Assembly: GCA_001316125.1 (NCBI GenBank)
Contig: BBCS01000005.1
Coordinates: 1-64,000, forward strand
DNA length: 64,000 nucleotides
Source: Vulcanisaeta distributa JCM 11213
GTDB taxonomy: Archaea > Thermoproteota > Thermoprotei > Thermoproteales > Thermocladiaceae
Direction: 5' to 3'
Below are positions 53,408 to 62,083 of this stretch, piece after piece (positions within the stretch are counted from its first letter, which is position 1; each line of letters starts with the position of its first letter). The notes beneath the pieces are model-generated. The model worked only from the letters and a program-made list of their open reading frames with translations. It was not told where the DNA came from and made no database searches. The translations under genes were made by a program, and so were the position numbers.

Positions 53408-54179
53408 TCACGGCTTTGTTAATGCCTTTATCGCGTTTACCATGTTTCTAGCTTTTGCCAGGTCTATTTGTCCTTCCTCGTCCTTTAGGTATGTGCCTAC
53501 TATGAAGCCGTGGGCTTCCCTATAATCGCCTATGTTGTTTGGGTTTATGCCGCTTCCTACGAGTACCTTGGCATTCACTGCCTTAATGACGCGCCTAAGG
53601 AGTAGTGGATCTGGTGGTTCTCCGGTCCTTGGGCCTGTGACCACGAGTGCGTCGGCCAGTGCTCTCTCTACGCAGTCCCTGGCCACGTCCTCAATGGTCA
53701 TCCTGTGCAGTGGGCTTGCGTGCTTAACGAATATGTCGGCGAGCACCGTGATCTTTGTGCTAAGCCTCGTCATTACCTCGAGGACTTCCCTAGCCACAGG
53801 CTCTATCAATCCCTCGACACTCACTATTGCCTCGCAGTAGGCGTTTGACCTGATAAAGGATGCCCCAGTCACGGCAGCTATTGCGGCGGCCTCAGGGCCA
53901 GAATTTCTCAGTAGGTTGATGCCCACGGGTATATTCACTGACTTGACAACCTCCCTGGCTATTATTGCCATGGAGCTATGGTCTCAGCCTCCCTAACCCT
54001 AACCCTGAATGGGTAATCATTGTAGTTCTCAATTATCACAGCGTCAAAGCCTGTCTCATCAAGCACCCTGGCATTTCTAACGGCGAAGTCCACTATTGTG
54101 CTTATATCGAGCCCACCATACCTAATGGAGCCTGGTAATGGCGGTAAGTGCACGACGCCGATGAGCGTGGGCCTATCAT
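53408..54179 (-). CDS. BtpA/SgcQ-family TIM-barrel protein
   Basis: Blocks: VVHLPPLPGSIRYGG at the N-terminus, VDFAVRNARVLDETGFDAVIIENYNDYPF, IPVGINLLRNSGPEA, ASFIRSNAYCEAIVS, ADIFVKHASPL, ALVVTGPRTGEPPD and VLVGSGINPNNI. This is the BtpA family (photosystem I biogenesis in cyanobacteria; unknown phosphoribosyl- or nucleoside-related role in archaea). Breaks at about 53968 and near the start (about 54170). About 255 residues. Confidence 0.83.
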
Positions 54180-54233
54180 CCTAAACTTCAGTGTTGGCAT
54201 TGATTAGTGACTGGGTGGGGGAATTAAAGAATA

Positions 54234-54752
54234 TTACCATTCCAGACCTCTTACACCAACTATACCCCCCCTATCGAAGTAGTGCTTCCTTGGCTCCATG
54301 ACCGTTATCAAGTCAGCGATTTCCACGAATTCCCTGGGCGCGCCCCCCCTACCTGTCAACACCACGTTAACCTCAGGCGGTAGTGACCTAATGCCATTAA
54401 TGACCTCATCAGCCGTTAGATAGCCATTGGCCACCGCATTATTGACCTCATCCAGTACCAATAAGAAGGGCTTGACCTCCCTAGCCCTGTTTAGCGCCAT
54501 ACTAAGCACGTCCCTAGGCGTTAAGTGCTGGTCCGGGTCCAGTGAGTAGACGTTGACGTAATCACCAAGGAATTTCTTAATCGCGAGGTACTCACCGACA
54601 TACTCACCCCCCCTGTAAATCAAGGTCTTCATTAGGTGGGCAATCACGACCCTATAGCCGTGACCAACCGCCCTTAGGACGAGCCCCCCCAGCGCCGCCG
54701 TTGTCTTTCCCTTACCATCACCAGTATAGAGTAGTACCAGCCCCCCCATCAC
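54234..54752 (-). CDS. Cob(I)alamin adenosyltransferase (BtuR/CobA type)
   Basis: Intact 172 residues. The P-loop is YTGDGKGKTTAA and LLVLDEVNNAV is the Walker B region; LTGRGGAP and YFDRGGIVGVRGLEW follow. It adenosylates corrinoids to coenzyme B12 form. Three C7 tracts add a Gly each (ALGGLVLRAVGHG, GRGGAP, DRGGIVG) compared with family spacing. Confidence 0.92.
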   Translation of the reverse strand: MMGGLVLLYTGDGKGKTTAALGGLVLRAVGHGYRVVIAHLMKTLIYRGGEYVGEYLAIKKFLGDYVNVYSLDPDQHLTPRDVLSMALNRAREVKPFLLVLDEVNNAVANGYLTADEVINGIRSLPPEVNVVLTGRGGAPREFVEIADLITVMEPRKHYFDRGGIVGVRGLEW

Positions 54753-54856
54753 GGTGTCTTAAGGACCAACTTAATTTGCATTACCACCATGGTTAAGGAC
54801 CTTAAATACTGCATATAGAAGGATGTCAATTGGTTATACTTAAAAATACGTGAGTT

Positions 54857-55363
54857 ATGTCTTCCCTTGCTATGGTTAGCACGTACATCGGCGCATTAAT
54901 AGCACTTGGCATCTTCGCCGTATTATCAGCCATAGGCATAACCATAACGAAGGACAACCTATACGCGGCGATATACCTAGCCATAGCGACGGGCCTCATT
55001 GGCGCGGTATATGGCCTGTTCGGAATAACCTACGGCTTCATACTAATATACCTAATATTCGTTGGCGCCACAATAACCATGACCATAGTCCTGGCAGCCA
55101 CATACAGGAGGGTTGAGTTCAGGGGGGGTGGTGTTGGTAAGTCCTGGATAGCACCAATGCTACTATTCATAATTGCGATAATCATAGCCTCGGCATTCAC
55201 AAACTACGAGGTGACGCCGGTAACCAGTCAATCACTGATAAGCTTCGCATCAACGCCCGATGGCCTATTACTAATTGCGTTATTGGCCTCGCTTTTGATG
55301 GCTATAATGATTGGTTTAATAATGTATTACCTGGAGGTGAGTGGGGGGGGATGGAGGTCGTGA
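54857..55363 (+). CDS. nuoJ: Complex I subunit J-like (Nuo/Fpo J)
   Basis: 168 residues, intact, five hydrophobic segments. LAIATGLIGAVYGLFGITYGFILIYLIFVGA is the characteristic third-helix region with the pi-bulge segment of NuoJ. Part of the membrane arm of the proton-pumping oxidoreductase. It overlaps nuoK by 13 bp. Confidence 0.82.
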   Translation: MSSLAMVSTYIGALIALGIFAVLSAIGITITKDNLYAAIYLAIATGLIGAVYGLFGITYGFILIYLIFVGATITMTIVLAATYRRVEFRGGGVGKSWIAPMLLFIIAIIIASAFTNYEVTPVTSQSLISFASTPDGLLLIALLASLLMAIMIGLIMYYLEVSGGGWRS

Positions 55364-55683
55364 ATGCGGCGATAATTTATGGATTCGCATCAATAATACT
55401 AATGATTGGTTACTACAGCGCATTGAGGGCTAATGACCTGATTAGGGTTTTAATATCGCTTGAACTCATGTTCAACGCAATATTCCTAGCGCTGGTTCCA
55501 CTCTTTGCTGTTAATGCCGTGGTCGCCTTCGGCATACTCGTCGTAACCATACTGTCATCATCCACAGAATTCATGACCCTAATAACGGCTATAATGGCGT
55601 TGGATAGGATTAGGAAGTCCGTGAGGGTTGAGGAGATTAAGGCTGGTGGTGAGCAGTATGTTGAGTCGAAGAGTAATACTTAA
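55351..55683 (+). CDS. nuoK: Complex I subunit K-like
   Basis: 110 residues, intact, three helices. ISLELMFNAIFLALV carries the conserved membrane Glu of NuoK; VVTILSSSTEFMTLITAIMAL is the third helix. Overlaps nuoJ (G8 at the junction) and is followed after 28 bp by nuoN. Confidence 0.85.
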   Translation: MEVVNAAIIYGFASIILMIGYYSALRANDLIRVLISLELMFNAIFLALVPLFAVNAVVAFGILVVTILSSSTEFMTLITAIMALDRIRKSVRVEEIKAGGEQYVESKSNT

Positions 55684-55711
55684 ATCACGTGGGCAGGGGG
55701 GGTGATGCGAA

Positions 55712-56989
55712 GTGTCCACACCATACACATACATCCTCCTTGCATCAGCAGTAATAAGCGTGGTTGGCACAGCACCGGCACTACTCAGTGAGGGTGCCAG
55801 GAGGTACTCGTGGATCGCACCGGTAATATCAATGATAATACTCCTTGCGGCACCAAACACGTACTTAATGGCCTACGTTGCGTTCCTCGTGGTCATAGGC
55901 ATCCTTGGAATAATTACCTTAATGAGGCTTAACTCGCCAATAAGGGGGGGTGTTGATTACGTACTCATCTCAATAATGATAATAGCCACGGTACTAGCCC
56001 TATACACAAGCAACCTAGCCCTAACACTGCTGTCGCTAATGCTCGTCTCAGCACCAACTTACTTACTGATCCTAATGGGGGGGATCCAGGCACGAGCATT
56101 GAGGTTGGTGTTAAGTACGTGGTTAACATGATAATAGCTACGGTACTCTTCTTCGTGGGCGCAGTAATAATTAGTTCAGGCCCATCATTAATAACATACA
56201 TAATAGGCTTCTCCCTACTACTCCTCGGCTTATCCCTAGAGGTTGGTGTGGCTCCAATGCATGAGTGGGTTCCTGACGTGTTCACGGCCGGTAACCCAAT
56301 ACCTGTCTCGATAATAGCCTCTATAGCCAAGATAGCCCCCGTTCATCGTCGCCATTAAGATAACACTGACCACAATGAGTCTCTACAGGGTACCGCCCTA
56401 CTACCTGGCATACATAGCCGGCGCCTTCGCGACGATATCCATGTTCCTAGGAAACATAGGCGCGCTTACGAGTAGGGAGAGTCCGAGGGTCCTTGCCTAC
56501 TCCTCAATAGCCAACATGGGTTATGTAATGGCCGCCTTCGCAGCCGCTATAATGGGCGCCCAGGAGATGGGCGTAACCCTAGGGCTGGCGCTCGTCGGTT
56601 TATTACTACAGTTATTCATGAATGCCGTCGGCAAAATGGGATTCTTTAACACAGTATTTTCAAAGGGTAATAATGCGGTGAGTACCTGGTTGATATCCCT
56701 GGCCTTCATAGGCACACCACCGCTCCTGGGCTTCTGGTCAAAGCTGTACATAATACTGGCGTTGGTCTACGGCAACCTTACCTGCTCGCGGTTCTACTGG
56801 TGATTAACTCCGTGATCTCAGTACCTACTACGTGAGCTCGCCAGGGATTTGGGTACTGGTTGGAAGGGTGGGTTGGCTGAGGGCTTGATGATAGTCTTCA
56901 CGATACTCGTTCTATCGACCACGATACCACCATCCTGGCTAATACACCCAATAATGAACCTAATCAACTACTTAATCCTAAGCCTGTGA
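55712..56989 (+). CDS. nuoN: Complex I subunit N-like (antiporter-type)
   Basis: Antiporter-like membrane subunit. GLSLEVGVAPMHEWVPDVFTAGNPIPVS is the proton-channel signature with the conserved Lys nearby (ASIAKIAP). RVLAYSSIANMGYVMAAF and FIGTPPLLGFWSKLYI follow. GTG start 55712. Breaks at about 56090, about 56335 (C5 should be C4) and about 56790; the tail ends at TGA 56987-56989. About 425 residues. Confidence 0.83.
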
Positions 56990-57027
56990 CAATACTGCTT
57001 AAAACCATTGATACTTCCTAAAATTTG

Positions 57028-57604
57028 ATGAGCATTGTTAGGGGGGGTGTTTATGAGGGCTTTACAGCCATAATATACGGCTTCATACTAGACATAGCAC
57101 TGAAGGCTTTATTACTCATGGGCTTCACAGACCTCATTTATGACGTGCTGCAGTTAATCATTGCAATACTCTGGATTGGCATTGGAATGTTTGGCTGGGG
57201 GGGTAATATTTGCATCGTCAATAGGGGGGGTTCATGCAGGTTATCAACGATTTACAGGTATATAATGTTCATCGCGCCACCACTAATGGCCATCTCCTAC
57301 CTACTCTACCTATATGGCGATGGGGCAGCAGCTGCCGTGTTATTCCTAATAGCGTGAGTATAATACTCGGCCTCTCCGTATCTAGTTACGTGGGTGCTAC
57401 ATGGTCAGCAATCAATTTAGGATTAATGTGGGTAGGGTTGGCGCGATAATCTCGATTGTGGCTATCATAATGTGGCTAGCCCTAATACCGAATATCATGG
57501 AGGTAGGTACGGCATTAAACGCCCTGGGCAACGCCCTAATACTAATAGCCCTAATCCAGGTTAGGAGGAGGTACTCACCAACGGCTAGGGCGCGCCGTAG
57601 GTGA
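57028..57604 (+). CDS. Hypothetical multi-helix membrane protein
   Basis: MSIVRGGVYEGFTAIIYGFILDIALKALL opens a series of about six hydrophobic helices; breaks at about 57353 and about 57440 separate IILGLSVSSYVGATWSAINLGLMW and VGAIISIVAIIMWLALIP. It ends in a basic tail (RRRYSPTARARRR). About 190 residues. Not recognised. Follows nuoN by 38 bp and could be co-transcribed. Confidence 0.55.
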
Positions 57605-57606
57605 TT

Positions 57607-58157
57607 TTAATAAACGTAGAGGTCCTCAATGGCCTTCGCGAGTTTCGTAATGCCTGGGTAACCAAATATCCCCCCCTGTCCAACATTCTTAACGAGGTTA
57701 CCAATTATTATTGTTGGAGTACCTGGGGCGCCCAACTCCTTGGCCACGGACTTAGCTCCATGACCCTCTTAAGCTCCTCGTTAATGCAGTCACCACCAGC
57801 CTCGGCAATGGACTCCTCACCCTTTAACTTACCGCTTAGGTACGCCTCATAATGCCTCTTTAGGACCTCCAGGAAGACCATTGGATCCCTCCTGTAAATG
57901 CACCTAAACGCTGCATGGAGCTTCTCAACACCCCTATGCACTGGGTAATCAACGAAGTAGAGCGACGCCTTACCACTCCTATACAACTCAACCAGGTAAT
58001 CACCAGCCTCATCCTCAAGCAGGGCGCAGCCCGGGCAGTAGAGGTCGTAAAAGATGACAATTAATAACCTGGGATTTTGAGACCTAAACCCAAGCCCAAC
58101 CCTCTCAACCCTATCCAAAATACCCCTAACATCCTTAATCAACCACTCGTCAGGCAT
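57607..58157 (-). CDS. DsbA-like thioredoxin-fold protein
   Basis: The start at MPDEWLIKDV (58157) is preferred; an in-frame ATG lies at 58190. The active site is YDLYCPGCALLEDE (CxxC) and the cis-Pro loop is GAPGTPTIIIGN, reached after a break at about 57765. About 185 residues, with an all-helical insert between. Forms or isomerises disulfides, common in this group of archaea also in the cytoplasm. No signal peptide is evident. Confidence 0.82.
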
Positions 58158-58239
58158 CAATACGACTAACACGGCTACCCTTAAAAGCATTAATTGCCAA
58201 TTCAGTAATCAGTAATCGTGGCATGAAGTATTTTTGGGA

Positions 58240-58305
58240 CTGAACGTATTGGGCAGGCAGAGTGGAGGTAAGAATATTCTTACCTCCACTCTCCCGGTCC
58301 AAAAC
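58240..58305. repeat. Palindromic repeat, copy 2
   Basis: Arms 58256-58275 and 58276-58295 around AAGAAT/ATTCTT, one mismatch; left flank TGAACGTATTGGGCAGGCAG matches copy 1. It lies between the DsbA-like gene and the next - strand gene, just past the latter's stop codon. Confidence 0.78.
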
Positions 58306-58311
58306 ATTCAA

Positions 58312-58719
58312 TTACTCAACACCCTGCTCGCCCTCACTCAATTCCTTAATCTCCTCACCACCCTCCCTCTCACTCAACTCCAGGTATATTAACGCCTCAA
58401 CCTCATCCTTATTACTAAGGCCCAGGCCCTCTATCACCGTCGTTGGTAGGCTCGCTCCATACTGCGACTTATGTATCCTCCTGATATTTCCCTCATAGAC
58501 CATGTACCTATTATCCTTAAACAACCAAATCCTCACTGGAGCCCCCCCATTCCTAAAGCCGAAGTACCTAACGGTGGTCGGCAACGGTATGTAGGCATTA
58601 ATGACCTTATACTCCCTATCACCAACCCTCCTATTACTCTCATAAATCCTAACCCTAGCCCTAACCCAAACCGCATTCCCAAAGCCAATATCAAGCACGG
58701 TCATACACGGTGACATTGA
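58312..58719 (-). CDS. Protein with C-terminal AbrB-like domain
   Basis: About 135 residues from ATG 58719 (MSPCMTVLDIGFGN). The last third, ASLPTTVIEGLGLSNKDEVEALIYLEL, has the pattern of an AbrB/SpoVT swapped hairpin (Pro-x-x-hydrophobic, GLxxxDEVE) and the tail is very acidic. The middle is not recognised. An upstream GTG at 58800 would start inside palindromic copy 3; I reject it. The gene is bracketed by copies 2 and 3 of the repeat. Confidence 0.55.
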   Translation of the reverse strand, partial: SMSPCMTVLDIGFGNAVWVRARVRIYESNRRVGDREYKVINAYIPLPTTVRYFGFRNGGAPVRIWLFKDNRYMVYEGNIRRIHKSQYGASLPTTVIEGLGLSNKDEVEALIYLELSEREGGEEIKELSEGEQGVE

Positions 58720-58760
58720 ATACCGCCTTAAATCCCTGACTACCGTGGGAATACCGAGAC

Positions 58761-58822
58761 TTGAATAGCAGAGTGGAGGTAAGATTAATCTTACCTCCAC
58801 TCTGCCAGTCCAGACTTTGACA
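58761..58822. repeat. Palindromic repeat, copy 3
   Basis: Perfect 19-base arms, 58768-58786 and 58787-58805, with no loop (AAGATT/AATCTT centre). The right flank CCAGTCCAGACTTTGACA matches copy 1. On transcription in either direction it would form a strong hairpin. Confidence 0.8.
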
Positions 58823-58918
58823 CAGCATTAATAAATAGAGACTTAACCAATACTTTCAGCAATGTTTCTATTTTTTATTAGAGTAAAGCTTATAAACCCC
58901 TCAAACCACTTAGCTCTG

Positions 58919-59489
58919 ATGTACATAGTCACCGGTTACACACGTGGAAAGTCCTCAAGGAGTTTTGAGGGTATGTATAAGGACGTTAATGATGTGAGGG
59001 ATGTCCATGAGACTCTCACCCTAAAGGTTAGGAGGGACCTACAATACTTCGTTGTTACGAATAACGAGAAGGACCTGGTCCTGTGGTCCTTCGACATACC
59101 TGGTTATGAAACCCACATTTACTCCCTCATAAAGGAGACTGCCACCCTAATGCTGTGCCCAAGAATCGACAACTCCACGTACCTAATACCCGACATATCA
59201 ATGTTAGGCAATCTATCAGGTGCTTTGTCACGTTATGAGTATAGGGGCATCATATACTTCGTCAAGCCATTGAATAGGGAGTTCGTTATGAAGGCGTTGA
59301 GGGAGGTCCATGGTTCAGCCATGGCGATCATTATGAGGATGCTCATGAGTGCCAGCAGGGCAAGGGGGTGTCGCACTTGCGAGGCTCAGGGACAAGGTCG
59401 AGTATGCCGAGGAATTAATCAATAGGGCGCTGGACATGTGGAGGATTAAGGGCTATGAAATAAACGCTCGGGCATTAAGGACGCAATAA
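58919..59489 (+). CDS. Hypothetical protein, first gene of a SWIM-domain cluster
   Basis: MYIVTGYTRGKSSRSFEGMYKDV onward; no motif recognised. It has a hydrophobic core pattern of mixed alpha/beta type (YFVVTNNEKDLVLWSFDI, GIIYFVKPLNREFVMKALREV). A break at about 59350 (G5 run) leads to LARLRDKVEYAEELINRALDMWRIKGYEI and a stop at 59489. About 190 residues. Probably transcribed with the next two frames. Confidence 0.45.
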
Positions 59490-59506
59490 TCAGGGTGAAG
59501 GCAGTG

Positions 59507-59937
59507 ATGAGTGGGAGACTCGGTAAAACTAACCGATAGGGTCATTACTTGATTAGTTGAGTTAGGTAATGCGCATGGAATAGATAGGCAAGTCGTTAGG
59601 GCGGTGATTAAGGAGTTGAGGAGTAGGTACCGGGTAAGTCAAGGTCCTGGGTAAGGAGGTCACTCAGGAGGTTCCTAAGCAATGACGTTAAGGCATTGGG
59701 TAGTAACGCGTGGGTTGTGAGGGGTGAGCCATCAATGGGTGATAGCTTCCCCCCCAATACATTGTTAGGTTCATTAATGGTAAGTATGTCTGCGACTGCC
59801 AAATGACCGCCTGGAGTTCAAGCAGGGAAGTATGTACTCACATTGGTGCGGTTATCATAAGCCGGATATATGAGGAGTTCATGAAGACGGTGTACGCAGC
59901 AATAATTAAGGCTGAATGCTCGATAATGAGTTATTAA
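59507..59937 (+). CDS. SWIM zinc-finger protein (several frame breaks)
   Basis: Pieces: MSGRLGK, then VELGNAHGIDRQVVRAVIKELRSRYR, then WVRRSLRRFLSNDVKALGSNAWVVRGEPSMGDSF, then KYVCDCQMTAWSSSREVCTHIGAVI. The last is the SWIM signature CxC...CxH, which binds nucleic acid or protein. Breaks near 59530, 59630 and the C7 at 59759-59765. About 143 residues. Such small SWIM proteins in crenarchaea have been linked to recombination partners, but no partner is seen here. Confidence 0.55.
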
Positions 59938-60131
59938 TACTTGGCAATAATGAGGCCGTGGTAAATAGGATTGGCCAGGGCGGCACAACCATATACATAG
60001 TAAGGACTAGACAGGAAGCCACTGTAAAGGCTCTACTTGTCTGTAATGATGAGGTTAGGGAATTATTGATAGAAACAAAGCCCATGAAAAACTGGGAGTT
60101 CATGAGGATATTGAAGAGTGGAACCGCATGA
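59916..60131 (+). CDS. 71-residue hypothetical protein overlapping the SWIM gene
   Basis: ATG 59916 lies inside the last codons of the SWIM frame, in another frame. MLDNELLILGNNEAVVNRIGQ to FMRILKSGTA. Beta-rich start, charged end; not recognised. The overlap suggests translational coupling with the SWIM protein. Confidence 0.4.
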   Translation: MLDNELLILGNNEAVVNRIGQGGTTIYIVRTRQEATVKALLVCNDEVRELLIETKPMKNWEFMRILKSGTA

Positions 60132-60174
60132 TCCACAACGAAACTCTTATTAGGAAGGAATTCACAATGAGTTA

Positions 60175-60920
60175 ATGCAACAATCACAGGGTAGCACTAA
60201 TCAACTTCACGATAGCATTAAGAGGCTTAGGATTGGCTTTACGGTGGTTTCCGTGGCCCTCCTAATAATTATTACCTGGCAAGCCACATACCTATTCACA
60301 CTCAACCTTAACGTATTCTACATATCGGGACACCCAAATACACTATTTATACCAATGCTGGCTAGCGCCATTGGCTTGGCATCATCATGCTACCAAGCAC
60401 CAGGTTACTTTAAACTAGCCGATATCAATAGGAGGTACGGTCACGGTAAGTTGGGCATCGTATTACTCGTAATTACCTGGGCACTGACCACTACATCATC
60501 AATTACCTATTACCTATCCATCACCTTATTCGTAACCAAGGAACTCTCCTTCGCGGGACCTATACCCAACCCAGTACTGGCGATTCTATCAGTGGCTTTG
60601 GCAATCTCAAGTTTCGTAATGACCTTCCCAGCCACGTTATTACTCTCAGTAGCACTACTTAGATTGGGTAATGATTTGGGAAGGCCCATGATTAGGCAGG
60701 CACGATACCCTTATTAATAGGTGCAATTGAATTAATGCTAATAGTGGTATTAACGTTACCACCAACACACATGATAATTAGCAACCTTGGATCAAGCGTT
60801 CCCATAAAAATAGAAATACCCACACAACTAATCATTTTCCTAATCACAGTTCTCCCACCTACATTAGGACTAATTGGGACGTCACTACTAACGATAGGAC
60901 TCAAACCACCACAGGCTTAG
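60175..60920 (+). CDS. Hypothetical integral membrane protein
   Basis: About seven hydrophobic helices, beginning RIGFTVVSVALLIIITWQATYLF and ending, after a break at about 60700, in LLIGAIELMLIVVLTLPPTHM and LIIFLITVLPPTLGLIGTSLL. About 248 residues. No transport or enzymatic signature seen. Not recognised. Confidence 0.5.
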
Positions 60921-61036
60921 GGGGGGAGTAACGACCAAAGGCGAGACGAGAAGGGATGAAATAACATATGAAATATTAACCCTATTAAACGCAATATTTT
61001 CAAAAGACTCGCAAACTAACAAAAACATAAAAATAG

Positions 61037-61114
61037 CGGCCCCCCCGCCGGGACTTGAACCCGGGTCCTACGGCTCCGCAGGCCGCCGCTCTATCCATGC
61101 TGAGCTACGGGGGC
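61037..61114 (-). tRNA. tRNA-Arg (anticodon GCG)
   Basis: On the - strand: acceptor GCCCCCG, T8-A9, D-arm GCTC...GAGC, anticodon stem GCGGC/GCCGT around loop CTGCGGA (anticodon GCG, Arg codons CGC/CGT), T-arm CCGGG-TTCAAGT-CCCGG. No intron, no encoded CCA. The 3' acceptor strand should read CGGGGGC to pair with GCCCCCG but carries seven G (61040-61046), two too many. A functional tRNA needs five, so this run length is probably wrong in the sequence. Confidence 0.85.
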
Positions 61115-61193
61115 CACCTTATTGTCTTCATGCAGATTTAAAGTCTTTGCTTTGTGGTAATCCTTATAATGGTTCTCGGCGCATTACCGGTAT

Positions 61194-62083
61194 ATGAGGT
61201 TTGAGGGCGCCGTGGCTGAGGTCTTCATACCACTTAATGTCAGTGGTGATATTGATGAGAGTAGGGTTGGTCCAATGCTTGACTTCCTGCTTAGGCGTGG
61301 TGTTGAGGGTTTCTACGTTGGTGGGTTTGGTGCCGAGGCATTCGCCTTCACCACCGAGGAGAGGCTTGGTTTTTGAGGGCGGTTGTTGATTACGTACGTG
61401 ATAAGGTTCCCGTGTCATTCTTGGTCTCTGAAATGAGTATTAAGAGGGCTGTTGAGGTTGTTAGGGAGGTTAGTAAGATCGGTATTGATGTATTAACGAT
61501 ACCACAGCCATACCCACAACAGTTCGGTGAGAGGGGGGGTATCCTGGACTACGTGTGCGCATTGTCCAGGGAATTCGGCGGCGACGTCATGCTCTACAAC
61601 GAGCCTGCTGTTGGGAATCCCTTGAGTCCATCAATGGTCATTAAGATTCTCGACAAGTGCCCCCCCAACATTAAGTATCTTAAGGATAGTTCACATGATA
61701 TGATTGGTCTTCATACAATACTATTGACGCACCCGGAGTTGAGGGTTATGGCTGGTAGTGATGGTTTAATCTACGACATCATGCTGGCCGGAGGTGTGGG
61801 TGTCGTGTCCCTAGTGATAAATCCATTCCCCGAGTTAATCGTTAAGATCGTCAACGAGTTGAGGAACAGCAATTACGCAGAGGCTAGGAGACTACAGGAA
61901 TTCATAGTAAGGGTTAGGGGGGGAGTGCTTAAGGCCGGTGGCTTGAGTGGTGGTTATAGATATGCAATGTCCCTTGTTGGTATGGACATTGGTAAGCCGA
62001 GGCTTCCTTACGAGGACCCAGACGAGAAGACTAAGGAATTCATTAGAAGTTCATTAATTTCACTCGGTCTCATTAAGCAATAA
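61194..62083 (+). CDS. DHDPS/KDG-aldolase-family enzyme
   Basis: Class I aldolase-type TIM barrel. VAEVFIPLNVSGDID, FYVGGFGAEAFAFTTEER (break at about 61372), LTIPQPYPQQF, VMLYNEPAVGNPLS with the Tyr-Asn-x-Pro motif, and the Schiff-base Lys in IKYLKDSSHD. About 296 residues. In Thermoproteales this family includes 2-keto-3-deoxygluconate aldolase. It converges with an aldehyde:ferredoxin oxidoreductase, which could oxidise the glyceraldehyde product (inference). Confidence 0.82.

Noticed and set aside
57028..57604. Assignment of the membrane protein after nuoN as another complex I subunit
   Set aside because: No NuoA, H, L or M signature; only position suggests it.
58719..58800. GTG start at 58800 for the AbrB-like protein
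   Set aside because: Its first 13 codons are the palindromic repeat itself; ATG 58719 is a more natural start.
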